NCBI GenBank assembly: GCA_905203765.1
Contig: CAJKXC010000019.1
Coordinates: forward strand, 1 to 39,884
DNA length: 39,884 nt
Direction of reading: 5' to 3'
Source of the DNA: an uncultured Bacteroides sp.
GTDB taxonomy: Bacteria > Bacteroidota > Bacteroidia > Bacteroidales > Bacteroidaceae
Below, in pieces: positions 6,727-15,559 of this stretch. A program made the position numbers and the translations under genes. The notes beneath the pieces were generated by a model that worked only from the letters and a program-made list of their open reading frames with translations, did not search any database and was not told the origin of the DNA. How positions within the stretch are numbered: position 1 is the first letter of the stretch; every line of letters begins with the position of its first letter.

Positions 6727-8227
6727 ACATCTTCCACGCCAGCGGCAGATAAGCCGCCACATCGCCTGCCGTCATTCCGATAGCACCCTGTTTCTTGCAG
6801 GCGATATCTCCTGCCAAGCCATGCACATAGGTACCGAGACAGGCGGCTGTTTCGGTTTCATAGCCTTGTGCCAGCAAGGCAAGCACAACACCTGTCAACA
6901 CATCGCCACAACCGCCTGTTGCCATGCCGGGGTTGCCTGTGTTATTGAAGTAACATTGACCAGAGGGGGTGATGATGGCGGAGTAAGCACCTTTTAATAT
7001 GATGTGTACTCCGGCGTTCTTTGCCAGTTCGCGCGCCCTCATCAGGCGTTCGTAGGAGTTCTGGCACTTACCAACCAGGCGTTCCAGTTCCTTAGGATGC
7101 GGAGTCAGGATGCTGCCTTTGGGCAGACGGCCGAGGTAGCTGCGCTTCTCTCCCAGGAGATTCAGCGCATCGGCATCCAGCACCATAGGAACCTGGCAAT
7201 TATCTATTAGTTCCAGCAAAGCGGTTTCCGTCTCTGCTGCCCGTCCCAGTCCGGGACCTACGGCTACAGCCTGGTAATCGTCCGTATCGGAAGGCGAAGC
7301 AAAGCAAGTATCGCTGATGTCCAGTTCCGTCATGGCCTCGGGTACGGCAGTCTGCACGATGGAGTTGTTGCAGAACGGCACATGCACCGTCAGCAACCCT
7401 ACTCCCGAACGCAGACAGGCACGCGCCGCAAGTACCGACGCTCCTGCCATTCCCTGCGAACCGGCTACGAGTAAGGCACGGCCGAAGTTACCCTTATGGG
7501 CAAACTTCCCGCGGGGCTTCAGCAGATAAGGCATATCTTCGTTTTCAAGCAGATGGTAGTCGGTTTCTGTTTCCTCGATGGCATCCTCGCTCAAACCGAT
7601 GTCCAGCAGTTGCCACTCGCCGACGAAAGGTTCGTTCTCGGCAAAGAGGAAGGAGAGTTTGGGCAGTTGCAGGCTCAGCGTCAGGTTGGCACGGACGATG
7701 CACGACTGCACGTTGTAGGTATTGTCCTCGCCCATCAGCCCCGAAGGGACATCGATGGAAATGACAGTGGCAGAGGAAGCGTTGATGTATCTCACTACTG
7801 CGGCAAAGCCGCCGCTCAGCGCCTTGTTCAGTCCGCTGCCGAAGAGGCCGTCGATAACGACATGGTCTGCCGTCAGCGTGGGGGGCACGAATTGCGATGT
7901 AATCTCGTGGAAGTCGATGCCCGAAAGACCTGCCAACCGTTCTTTGTTCGCCTCGCAGTCCGGGGAGAGGGAACCTTTGGTATTGAAGAGGTAGACTTCG
8001 GGGCGATAGCCCTTCTTTGCCAACAGGCGGGAGACGGCCAGCGCGTCGCCACCATTATTCCCCGGCCCGGCAAAGACGGTCATTGGGGTATCGGCACGCC
8101 ATCGTTCTGAAATGGCTTTAGTCAACGCTTCGGCGGCACGCTCCATCAGGTCGATGGAAGCGATAGGCTCGTTTTCGATCGTATATGCATCCAGTTGCTT
8201 GATACTGGCAGTAGGAAATATCTTCAT
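6716..8227 (-). CDS. nnr: bifunctional NAD(P)H-hydrate repair enzyme (epimerase + ADP-dependent dehydratase)
   Basis: 503 residues from MKIFPTASIKQLD. The N-terminal part (about 1-215) is the YjeF_N epimerase with GPGNNGGDALAVSR. The C-terminal part (about 225-503) is the ribokinase-like dehydratase with DADALNLLG, LTPHPKELERLVG and the signature NPGMATGGCGDVLTG. Together they repair damaged NADHX and NADPHX, as in E. coli Nnr. An upstream in-frame ATG at 8254 lies within the -7 element of the promoter (8259-8252), so 8227 is preferred. Confidence 0.95.
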   Translation of the reverse strand: MKIFPTASIKQLDAYTIENEPIASIDLMERAAEALTKAISERWRADTPMTVFAGPGNNGGDALAVSRLLAKKGYRPEVYLFNTKGSLSPDCEANKERLAGLSGIDFHEITSQFVPPTLTADHVVIDGLFGSGLNKALSGGFAAVVRYINASSATVISIDVPSGLMGEDNTYNVQSCIVRANLTLSLQLPKLSFLFAENEPFVGEWQLLDIGLSEDAIEETETDYHLLENEDMPYLLKPRGKFAHKGNFGRALLVAGSQGMAGASVLAARACLRSGVGLLTVHVPFCNNSIVQTAVPEAMTELDISDTCFASPSDTDDYQAVAVGPGLGRAAETETALLELIDNCQVPMVLDADALNLLGEKRSYLGRLPKGSILTPHPKELERLVGKCQNSYERLMRARELAKNAGVHIILKGAYSAIITPSGQCYFNNTGNPGMATGGCGDVLTGVVLALLAQGYETETAACLGTYVHGLAGDIACKKQGAIGMTAGDVAAYLPLAWKMLMC

Positions 8228-8251
8228 CTTGTTACTTTTTTGTTTATACGG

Positions 8252-8283
8252 CAAAGGTAGAGTGAATTGGCAGAAAAAACAAA
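8252..8283 (-). promoter_or_regulatory. promoter of nnr
   Basis: On the reverse strand TTTG (8283-8280), a 20-bp spacer and TACCTTTG (8259-8252). Both elements are exact matches to the Bacteroides consensus. Confidence 0.75.
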
Positions 8284-8355
8284 CAAATGCAGGGCGGTAA
8301 ACAAAGAATCATTAATTTTGCAGGCAGAACATAAAAAGACAATAGAAAATATACT

Positions 8356-9897
8356 ATGAGTGCACCCAAACATCCCAAAGGTCTTTACCTTATCTTCGCC
8401 ACCAGTACGGCAGAGCGTTTCAGCTACTACGGCATGCGTGCCATCTTCATCTTGTTTCTTACCCAGGCGTTACTGTTCGACAAGGAACACGCAGCCTCCA
8501 TCTACGGCAGCTACACCGGACTGGTTTATCTGACGCCGCTTATCGGCGGATATATCGCCGACAAGTATTGGGGCATCCGGCGCTCCGTGTTCTGGGGAGC
8601 GATGATGATGGCAGTGGGGCAATTCCTGATGTTTGCCAGCGCCTCCATGCTCGATGCCCGGGAACTCTCCCACTGGCTGATGTACGGCGGACTTACCTTT
8701 CTTATATTGGGCAACGGATGTTTCAAGCCGACGGTGGCCTCCCTCGTGGGACAACTCTACAAGCCGGGCGACAAGCGGTTGGACTCCGCCTATACCATCT
8801 TCTACATGGGTGTCAACGTCGGTTCGTTCCTCGCACCGCTGGTCTGCGGATACTTCGGCGAGACGGGCAATCCGCAGGACTTCAAATGGGGATTCCTGAT
8901 TGCAGCCATCGTTACCGTGTTCACCGTCATCCTGTTCGAGACGCAGAAGAACAAGTACCTCATCGGCCCCGAAGGGCAGCAACTCGGCATTATCCCCGAC
9001 TCCAAGAAAGAACAACCGCAAGCTGCCGCCAAGACTGCCGGAGAAGTAGCGATAGACAAGAGTAAGAAACTACGCAATTATCTGCTTCTGGGATTGCTGA
9101 CCGTGGCACTCGCTACTTTCTTCTACTGGTGCTTCGGCGACGAATGGATCAGTATCGGTATCTTCACTGCCTGCATCGTGTTCCCCGTCAGCATCTTGCT
9201 CGAAGGTTCGCTCACCAAGATAGAGCGCGACCGTATCTTCGTTATCTACATCATCGCCTTCTTCGTTATCTTCTTCTGGGCAGCCTACGAACAGGCGGGC
9301 GCCTCGCTCACCCTCTTTGCATCGGAACAGACCGACCGCGTCATCCTGGGCTGGGAAATGCCTGCATCCTGGATACAGTCCTTCAACCCCTTCTTCGTAG
9401 TGATACTGGCAGCCATCATGCCGGGCGTATGGGGATTCCTCAACCGTCGGGGACTGGAACCGGCTTCGCCCACCAAGCAAGCTATCGGCTTGATGCTGCT
9501 CTCCCTGGGCTACCTCGTTATCTGCTTCGGAGTGAAAGACGTGCAACCGGGCGTTAAAGTGAGCCTTATCTGGCTGACCGGACTGTACTTTATCCATACA
9601 ATGGGCGAAATCGTCCTCTCCCCCATCGGACTGTCTATGGTAAACAAGTTGACCCCTGTCCGCTTTGCCTCCCTCATGATGGGTATATGGTATCTCTCTA
9701 CCGCCACCGCCAATAAATTTGCCGGCACGCTGACCGGGCTTTATCCCGAAGCCGGGAAGGTGAAAACATTGCTCGGATACCGCATTGAAACGATGTTCGA
9801 CTTCTTTATGGTATTCGTCATCATGTCCGCCGCAGCATCGGTCATCCTCTTCCTGCTTTCAAAGAAATTGCAGAAGATGATGCATGGAGTGGAATAA
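8356..9897 (+). CDS. POT/PTR-family proton-coupled peptide transporter
   Basis: 513 residues with about 12-14 membrane segments. Motif 1 appears as STAERFSYYGMRAIFILFL and motif 2 as GGYIADKYWGIRRSV. YIFYMGVNVG-type sequence (YTIFYMGVNVGSFLAPLVCG) is the PTR2 signature. These import di- and tripeptides with protons. The conserved ExxERFxYY motif lacks its first Glu (Ser here), a residue tied to proton coupling in studied POT proteins; related Bacteroidetes paralogues also vary here. A possible -7 element TAATTTTG is at 8313-8320. Confidence 0.93.
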   Translation: MSAPKHPKGLYLIFATSTAERFSYYGMRAIFILFLTQALLFDKEHAASIYGSYTGLVYLTPLIGGYIADKYWGIRRSVFWGAMMMAVGQFLMFASASMLDARELSHWLMYGGLTFLILGNGCFKPTVASLVGQLYKPGDKRLDSAYTIFYMGVNVGSFLAPLVCGYFGETGNPQDFKWGFLIAAIVTVFTVILFETQKNKYLIGPEGQQLGIIPDSKKEQPQAAAKTAGEVAIDKSKKLRNYLLLGLLTVALATFFYWCFGDEWISIGIFTACIVFPVSILLEGSLTKIERDRIFVIYIIAFFVIFFWAAYEQAGASLTLFASEQTDRVILGWEMPASWIQSFNPFFVVILAAIMPGVWGFLNRRGLEPASPTKQAIGLMLLSLGYLVICFGVKDVQPGVKVSLIWLTGLYFIHTMGEIVLSPIGLSMVNKLTPVRFASLMMGIWYLSTATANKFAGTLTGLYPEAGKVKTLLGYRIETMFDFFMVFVIMSAAASVILFLLSKKLQKMMHGVE

Positions 9898-9903
9898 AAA
9901 TAG

Positions 9904-9911
9904 TATTTTTG
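9904..9911 (+). promoter_or_regulatory. -7 element upstream of hpt
   Basis: TATTTTTG fits TAnnTTTG, 29 bp before the hpt ATG at 9941. No clear -33 TTTG. Confidence 0.45.
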
Positions 9912-9940
9912 CGCCAACTTTCTAAAAAACATCCCATCTT

Positions 9941-10480
9941 ATGGATATTATACAAATAAAAGACAAGATGTTCTCCGTCTCCATCAAGGAACAGGACATA
10001 CTGAAAGAAGTAACCCGTGTGGCAAACGAAATAAACCGCGACCTGGCCGGAAAGAATCCTCTATTCCTGAGTGTACTGAACGGTTCGTTTATGTTTACTG
10101 CCGATCTGCTGAAACGCATCACCATCCCGTGTGAAATCTCGTTCGTCAAACTGGCTTCTTATCAGGGTGTGTCCTCCACCGGAACGATCAAAGAAGTTAT
10201 CGGCATCAACGAGGACCTCAATGACCGTACGGTAGTCATCGTAGAAGACATCGTAGATACGGGCCTCACCATGCAACGTCTGCTCGAAACGCTCGGTACC
10301 CGCAATCCGAAAGAGATACATATCGCCTCCTTGCTGGTGAAACCCGACAAACTGAAGGTAGACCTCAATATCGAATACGTTGCCATGAACATCCCCAACG
10401 ACTTCATCGTAGGTTACGGGCTGGACTATGACGGTTTCGGACGCAACTATCCCGACATCTATACGGTAGTAGAAGAATAA
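9941..10480 (+). CDS. hpt: hypoxanthine phosphoribosyltransferase
   Basis: 179 residues, normal for bacterial Hpt. The PRPP-binding motif VVIVEDIVDTGLTM is present, with LSVLNGSFMFTADLLKRI and the C-terminal VGYGLDYDGFGRNYPDIY typical of hypoxanthine (guanine) salvage enzymes. It makes IMP or GMP from the base and PRPP. It is the first gene of a rightward group with adk and obgE; adk starts 44 nt after its stop. Confidence 0.95.
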   Translation: MDIIQIKDKMFSVSIKEQDILKEVTRVANEINRDLAGKNPLFLSVLNGSFMFTADLLKRITIPCEISFVKLASYQGVSSTGTIKEVIGINEDLNDRTVVIVEDIVDTGLTMQRLLETLGTRNPKEIHIASLLVKPDKLKVDLNIEYVAMNIPNDFIVGYGLDYDGFGRNYPDIYTVVEE

Positions 10481-10524
10481 CAGAACCATAATAAATAACC
10501 CTTTTAATAACTTATTTAAAAGAC

Positions 10525-11097
10525 ATGCTGAACATTGTAATTTTCGGTGCTCCCGGCTCAGGCAAGGGAACACAAAGCGAGAAGATTGTAGAAAAGTATG
10601 GCATCAACCACATCTCTACCGGAGACGTGCTGCGTGCTGAAATGAAGAACGGTACCGAGCTGGGTAAGACTGCCAAAGGTTACATCGACCAGGGTCAGCT
10701 GATCCCCGACGAACTGATGATTGACATCCTTGCCAGCACATTCGATAGTTTCAAAGACAGCAAAGGCGTAATATTCGACGGTTTTCCCCGAACAATTGCC
10801 CAAGCCGAAGCATTAAAGAAGATGCTCGCCGAGCGCGGACAGGAAGTAAGCGTAATGCTGGATCTTGAAGTGCCCGAAGAAGAACTGATGACCCGCCTCA
10901 TCCGTCGCGGCAAAGAATCCGGCCGTGCCGACGACAACGAAGAGACTATCAAGAAACGCCTCGTCGTTTATCATTCTCAGACTTCTCCGCTGATTGACTG
11001 GTACAAGCAAGACGGAAAATACCAGCATATCAAGGGCTACGGCGAACTGGAACAGATCTTTGCAGATGTTTGCAAAGCGATTGACGGAGTAAAATAA
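10525..11097 (+). CDS. adk: adenylate kinase
   Basis: 190 residues, the short form without a zinc-binding LID. The P-loop GAPGSGKGTQS is at residues 7-17, with DGFPRTIAQAEAL and LIRRGKESGRADDNEETIKKRL as the NMP and LID region signatures. It interconverts ATP + AMP and 2 ADP. The following spacer to obgE holds the repeat 11103-11166. Confidence 0.96.
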   Translation: MLNIVIFGAPGSGKGTQSEKIVEKYGINHISTGDVLRAEMKNGTELGKTAKGYIDQGQLIPDELMIDILASTFDSFKDSKGVIFDGFPRTIAQAEALKKMLAERGQEVSVMLDLEVPEEELMTRLIRRGKESGRADDNEETIKKRLVVYHSQTSPLIDWYKQDGKYQHIKGYGELEQIFADVCKAIDGVK

Positions 11098-11102
11098 TTA
11101 TT

Positions 11103-11166
11103 CAATGTGCTAATGTGCCAATGTGCTAATTGCCATCCGGCACAAGCGCAACACATTAGCACATTG
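11103..11166. repeat. AATGTGCTAATGTG repeat cluster with 15-bp inverted arms
   Basis: CAATGTGCTAATGTG at 11103-11117 is the exact reverse complement of 11152-11166. Further degenerate copies of the word lie on both sides (to about 11195). It is the same word as the palindrome at 6691-6726. It may attenuate or end the adk transcript. Confidence 0.75.
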
Positions 11167-11197
11167 ACACATTAACCACATTAGTACATTAACCATT

Positions 11198-12370
11198 ATG
11201 GCTGAATCGAATTTTGTTGACTACGTAAAGATATATTGCCGCTCCGGAAAGGGTGGCCGAGGCTCTACGCATATGAGGCGTGAGAAATACATCCCCAATG
11301 GTGGCCCCGACGGAGGTGACGGAGGACGAGGAGGTCATGTGATTCTTCGCGGTAACCGCAACTACTGGACGCTGTTGCACCTGAAGTACGACCGCCACAT
11401 CCTGGCAGGACACGGAGCATCGGGCTCAAAGAACCGCAGCTTCGGCAAGGATGGGGAAGATAAAGTAATTGAAGTTCCCTGCGGAACAGTAGTCTATAAC
11501 GCCGAAACCGGCGAATACCTCTGCGACGTCACCGAGCACGGGCAGGAAGTCGTTCTGCTGAAAGGCGGACGCGGCGGACTGGGCAACTGGCACTTCAAGA
11601 CTGCTACCCGCCAGGCTCCCCGCTTTGCACAGCCGGGCGAACCGATGCAGGAAATGACGGTGATCATGGAGCTGAAGCTACTTGCCGACGTCGGACTGGT
11701 AGGTTTCCCCAATGCGGGCAAATCGACCTTGCTCGCCTCTGTATCCGCTGCCAAACCGAAGATTGCCAATTATCCCTTTACTACGCTGGAACCGAACCTG
11801 GGCATCGTATCCTATCGTGACGGAAAATCGTTCGTCATGGCAGACATCCCCGGTATCATCGAAGGCGCCAGTGCCGGCAAAGGACTCGGACTCCGCTTCC
11901 TGCGTCACATCGAACGCAACTCTTTGTTACTGTTCATGGTGCCTGCCGATAGCGACGACATCCGCAAGGAATATGAAGTGCTGCTGAATGAGCTCGGCAC
12001 CTTCAACCCCGAAATGCTGGACAAACAGCGCGTGCTCGCCATCACCAAATGCGATATGCTGGACCAGGAACTGATGGACGAAATAGAGCCGACACTACCC
12101 GAAGGCATTCCGCATGTGTTCATCTCCTCTATCTCCGGTATGGGCATCTCCGTACTGAAGGACATCCTTTGGGAAGAGCTGAATAAGGAGAGCAACAAGA
12201 TAGAAGGCATTGTGCACCGCCCGAAAGACGTCAGCAAACTGCAAGAAGAACTGAAAGCAATGGGCGAAGACGAAGACCTCAGCTACGAAGACGCCGGCAA
12301 CGACGAGGACATCGAAGACCTGGAGGACTTTGAGTACGAAGAAGAAGACTGGGAGGAAGACGGAAAATGA
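11198..12370 (+). CDS. obgE: Obg family GTPase (ribosome assembly)
   Basis: 390 residues. The glycine-rich Obg fold (about 1-158, with RSGKGGRGSTHMRREKYIPN and GGDGGRGGHV) precedes a G domain with GFPNAGKSTLL (G1), DIPGIIEGASAGKGLG (G3) and ITKCD (G4). There is no separate OCT domain; the last 50 residues are strongly acidic, as in many Obg proteins. It acts in 50S ribosome assembly. Its stop overlaps the next gene's ATG (ATGA), indicating translational coupling with pgeF. Confidence 0.96.
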   Translation: MAESNFVDYVKIYCRSGKGGRGSTHMRREKYIPNGGPDGGDGGRGGHVILRGNRNYWTLLHLKYDRHILAGHGASGSKNRSFGKDGEDKVIEVPCGTVVYNAETGEYLCDVTEHGQEVVLLKGGRGGLGNWHFKTATRQAPRFAQPGEPMQEMTVIMELKLLADVGLVGFPNAGKSTLLASVSAAKPKIANYPFTTLEPNLGIVSYRDGKSFVMADIPGIIEGASAGKGLGLRFLRHIERNSLLLFMVPADSDDIRKEYEVLLNELGTFNPEMLDKQRVLAITKCDMLDQELMDEIEPTLPEGIPHVFISSISGMGISVLKDILWEELNKESNKIEGIVHRPKDVSKLQEELKAMGEDEDLSYEDAGNDEDIEDLEDFEYEEEDWEEDGK

Positions 12371-13176
12371 TTTCTCTCACCGAAGATAGGAGAATGTTGG
12401 GATATGAGGCGCTTGCCCCGTATTCCGACATTTCTTGTTTTGTAACCACCCGCCACGGCGGTTGCAGCCGGGGAGATTACGGTAGCTTCAACTGTACGCC
12501 CTACACCGGAGACGATGCGGAGTGCGTCCGTCGGAATCAGGAGATACTATGCGAGTCCCTGCCGCAACGGACGAAGGAACTGATTATCCCTTTCCAGACA
12601 CACAGCACGAAGGCGGAAGTGATTGACGGAAAGTATCTTGCCGCCTCGCCCCAAGAGCGTGCAGCCATGCTGCAAGGAGTAGATGCGCTGATAACCCGCC
12701 AACCGGGCTGCTGCATCTGCATCTCTACGGCAGATTGCATTCCTATCCTGCTCTACGACCATGCGCACCGGGCAGTAGCCGCCGTCCATGCCGGCTGGCG
12801 GGGAACTGTAAACGGCATCCTCAGCCATACGCTTGGCAAGATGCAGCAGCTTTATGGCACAACGGGCGCAGACCTTATCGCCTGTATCGGCCCCGGCATC
12901 TCGCTCCCCGCCTTTGAAGTAGGCGACGAAGTTTACGAGGCATTCCGCGACAAAGGTTTCCGAATGGATTACATCTCGGAGTGGAAACCGGAGACGCATA
13001 AGTACCACCTCGACCTCTGGGCTGCCAACCGGATGCAGTTATCGGATTTCGGCGTACCTGACGGCCAGATAGAGACAGCAGGAATATGCACTTACCGGCA
13101 ACACGAAGATTTCTTCTCGGCACGGCGGCTGGGCATCAAGTCCGGGCGCATACTGTCGGGGATAATGATAAATTGA
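12367..13176 (+). CDS. pgeF: PgeF-like protein, YfiH/laccase-domain family (DUF152)
   Basis: 269 residues. The three metal ligands of the family are visible: His in PFQTHSTKAE, Cys in STADCIPILLYD and His in AAVHAGWRGTV. Family members have been described as polyphenol oxidases, as a purine nucleoside phosphorylase/deaminase (FAMIN-like) and as the peptidoglycan editing factor PgeF in E. coli. Which activity applies here is not visible. It overlaps obgE by 4 nt and is followed 3 nt later by the B3/4 gene. Confidence 0.9.
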   Translation: MISLTEDRRMLGYEALAPYSDISCFVTTRHGGCSRGDYGSFNCTPYTGDDAECVRRNQEILCESLPQRTKELIIPFQTHSTKAEVIDGKYLAASPQERAAMLQGVDALITRQPGCCICISTADCIPILLYDHAHRAVAAVHAGWRGTVNGILSHTLGKMQQLYGTTGADLIACIGPGISLPAFEVGDEVYEAFRDKGFRMDYISEWKPETHKYHLDLWAANRMQLSDFGVPDGQIETAGICTYRQHEDFFSARRLGIKSGRILSGIMIN

Positions 13177-13179
13177 ACC

Positions 13180-13845
13180 ATGTACAACATCACCGTATCA
13201 GAAGAAATAAAAAAGGCCTGCCCCATCTTCAAAGGTGCAGCCGTCTATGCAGAAGTAACTAATACCGCCTTCAGCGAAGGGCTGTGGGAAGAAATCAACG
13301 CCTTCACCCGGGAACTGACCACCACTACCCGGCCGGATGACATCAAACTACAACCCGCGATAGCCGCCACCCGCGAAGCCTACAAGCGTTGCGGCAAAGA
13401 TCCCAGCCGATACCGTCCTTCTGCCGAAGCATTGCGACGGCGGTTGCTACGCGGGATGGAACTCTACCAGATTGACACGCTGGTAGACCTCATCAACCTT
13501 GTCTCCCTACGCACCGGTTACTCTATCGGTGGCTTTGATGCAGACAAGATACAAGGCACCGACCTTGTGCTTGGCATAGGCCGTGCCGACGAACCGTTCG
13601 AGGGCATCGGCCGCGGTGTACTGAACATCGAAGGACTGCCCGTCTACCGCGACCGGGCGGGCGGCATCGGCACTCCCACCAGCGACAACGAGCGCACCAA
13701 GATGGGACTCGAAACCCGCCACATCCTTGCCATCGTCAACGGGTACAGCGGGCAGGCAGGCTTGAAAGAGGCTGCCGAAATGATACAGGACCTCATCAGG
13801 AAATACGCCTCTTCGGATGGCGGAACCATACTGTACTTTGAATAA
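13180..13845 (+). CDS. B3/4 tRNA-binding-domain protein
   Basis: 221 residues made almost entirely of the B3/B4 domain found in phenylalanyl-tRNA synthetase beta chains, with CGKDPSRYRPSAEALRRRLLRG and LVDLINLVSLRTGYSIGGFD. Stand-alone copies are thought to edit or bind tRNA or amino acids; the actual substrate is unknown. It is tightly packed between pgeF (3-nt gap) and the M23 peptidase gene (12-nt gap), so part of the obgE operon. Confidence 0.88.
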   Translation: MYNITVSEEIKKACPIFKGAAVYAEVTNTAFSEGLWEEINAFTRELTTTTRPDDIKLQPAIAATREAYKRCGKDPSRYRPSAEALRRRLLRGMELYQIDTLVDLINLVSLRTGYSIGGFDADKIQGTDLVLGIGRADEPFEGIGRGVLNIEGLPVYRDRAGGIGTPTSDNERTKMGLETRHILAIVNGYSGQAGLKEAAEMIQDLIRKYASSDGGTILYFE

Positions 13846-13857
13846 AACATCCTCATC

Positions 13858-14472
13858 ATGAAACGTTTCCTTATACCTATTATATACATGGTCCTCTCCC
13901 TGGGAGTGCAAGCTGAGAATCCGCCTTTCACCCCGATGGAGATTAATCATATCCGCGTAGCTACTCCGGGACTCTTCGACCACGGCAAATGCCTGGAACT
14001 GCATCTGGACAGCCTGTCCGACACAGACTATTCCTTCCCCCTGCCCGGCGGAAAGGTCATCTCCAAGTACGGACGCGGTAACAGACGCCACACGGGCATC
14101 GACATCAAGACCTGCGCCAAAGACACCATCCGCAGCGCCTTTGACGGTGTGGTGCGGATGTCCAAACCATACAGCGCCTACGGCAATGTCATCGTAGTAC
14201 GCCACTCCTTCGGACTGGAAACCATATACAGCCATAACTTCAAGAACCTGGTACAAAGCGGCGACACCGTGAAGGCCGGACAGCCCATCGCCCTGACCGG
14301 ACGCACCGGACGCGCCACCACCGAGCACCTGCACTTCGAGACACGCATCAACGGACAGCACTTCAACCCGAACATCGTATTCAATATGGAAGCACGGACG
14401 TTGCGCAAAGAATGCATCCTCTGCACCAAAAGCGGAAACGGTATCGTAGTGAAGCCGACGGCAAAAAAATAA
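13858..14472 (+). CDS. M23 family metallopeptidase, secreted
   Basis: 204 residues with signal peptide (MKRFLIPIIYMVLSLGVQA). The M23/LytM motifs are intact: His78 and Asp82 in RRHTGIDIKT, His126 in YSHNF and His157/His159 in TEHLHFETRING. This suggests a periplasmic zinc endopeptidase cutting peptidoglycan cross-links. It ends the obgE-pgeF-B3/4 operon; phoH follows after its own -7 element. Confidence 0.92.
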   Translation: MKRFLIPIIYMVLSLGVQAENPPFTPMEINHIRVATPGLFDHGKCLELHLDSLSDTDYSFPLPGGKVISKYGRGNRRHTGIDIKTCAKDTIRSAFDGVVRMSKPYSAYGNVIVVRHSFGLETIYSHNFKNLVQSGDTVKAGQPIALTGRTGRATTEHLHFETRINGQHFNPNIVFNMEARTLRKECILCTKSGNGIVVKPTAKK

Positions 14473-14506
14473 CATACAGAACGACCTAAGTATTCAAACG
14501 TTTCAC

Positions 14507-14514
14507 TACATTTG
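14507..14514 (+). promoter_or_regulatory. -7 element of phoH promoter
   Basis: TACATTTG, an exact TAnnTTTG match 43 bp before the ATG at 14558. No clear -33. Confidence 0.5.
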
Positions 14515-14557
14515 CAAAACATTTCTCAAAAGAAAAATTGAACTTTAAAACAAATAA

Positions 14558-15559
14558 ATGATAGAAAAACTGATTGTTCTTGAGGATATAGATCCGGTTA
14601 TCTTTTACGGTGTAAACAATGCCAACATGCAACTGATAAAAGCCTTGTATCCCAAACTCCGCATCGTCGCCCGCGGCAATGTCATCAAAGTCCTGGGAGA
14701 CGAAGAGGAAATGTGCGCATTCGAAGAAAACATCACCAAACTGGAGAAATACTGTGCCGAATACAACTCACTGAAAGAGGAAGTCATCATAGATATCATC
14801 AAGGGCAATGCCCCGCAAGCCGAGAAATCGGGCAATGTCATCGTTTTCAGCGTTACCGGTAAACCGATTATCCCGCGTAGCGAAAACCAGCTCAAACTGG
14901 TGGAAGCATTTGCAAAGAACGATATGGTATTTGCCATCGGCCCCGCCGGTTCAGGAAAGACCTATACTGCCATCGCACTTGCCGTACGGGCGTTGAAGAA
15001 CAAAGAAATAAAGAAAATCATCCTCAGCCGTCCTGCCGTAGAAGCGGGAGAGAAACTCGGTTTCCTGCCGGGCGACATGAAGGACAAGATAGACCCTTAC
15101 CTGCAACCGCTCTATGATGCCTTGCAGGACATGATACCCGCTGCCAAGCTGAAAGAATACATGGAGTTGAACGTCATACAGATTGCTCCCCTCGCCTTTA
15201 TGCGCGGACGCACGCTGAATGATGCCGTAGTCATTCTGGACGAAGCGCAGAACACCACTACCCAGCAAATCAAGATGTTCCTCACCCGTATGGGCATGAA
15301 TACCAAAATGATTGTCACCGGTGATATGACGCAGATTGACTTGCCGCAGTCGCAGACTTCCGGTCTGGTGCAAGCACTCCGTATTCTGAAAGGTGTAAAA
15401 GGTATCAGCTTCATCGAACTTAATAAGAAAGACATCGTCCGCCATAAACTTGTAACCCAGATTGTAGAGGCTTACGAGAAATTTGAATCAGCTACGAGTG
15501 ACAAGCTACGAGCTACGAGTAAGAAAACAGTTAGTAATAGTAGTGGGAAAGAGGTATAA
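14558..15559 (+). CDS. PhoH-like ATPase
   Basis: 333 residues. An N-terminal KH-like part (about 20-95) is followed by the PhoH P-loop domain with GPAGSGKTYTAIALAV (Walker A), RPAVEAGEKLGFLPGD and VVILDEAQNTT (Walker B). PhoH-type ATPases/RNA helicases take part in RNA metabolism. The last residues after YEKFE (SATSDKLRATSKKTVSNSSG) are not conserved-looking and are encoded by the repeat arm 15491-15512 and following sequence, so the C-terminus seems to have been altered by an insertion. The stop overlaps the next ATG by one base. Confidence 0.93.
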   Translation: MIEKLIVLEDIDPVIFYGVNNANMQLIKALYPKLRIVARGNVIKVLGDEEEMCAFEENITKLEKYCAEYNSLKEEVIIDIIKGNAPQAEKSGNVIVFSVTGKPIIPRSENQLKLVEAFAKNDMVFAIGPAGSGKTYTAIALAVRALKNKEIKKIILSRPAVEAGEKLGFLPGDMKDKIDPYLQPLYDALQDMIPAAKLKEYMELNVIQIAPLAFMRGRTLNDAVVILDEAQNTTTQQIKMFLTRMGMNTKMIVTGDMTQIDLPQSQTSGLVQALRILKGVKGISFIELNKKDIVRHKLVTQIVEAYEKFESATSDKLRATSKKTVSNSSGKEV

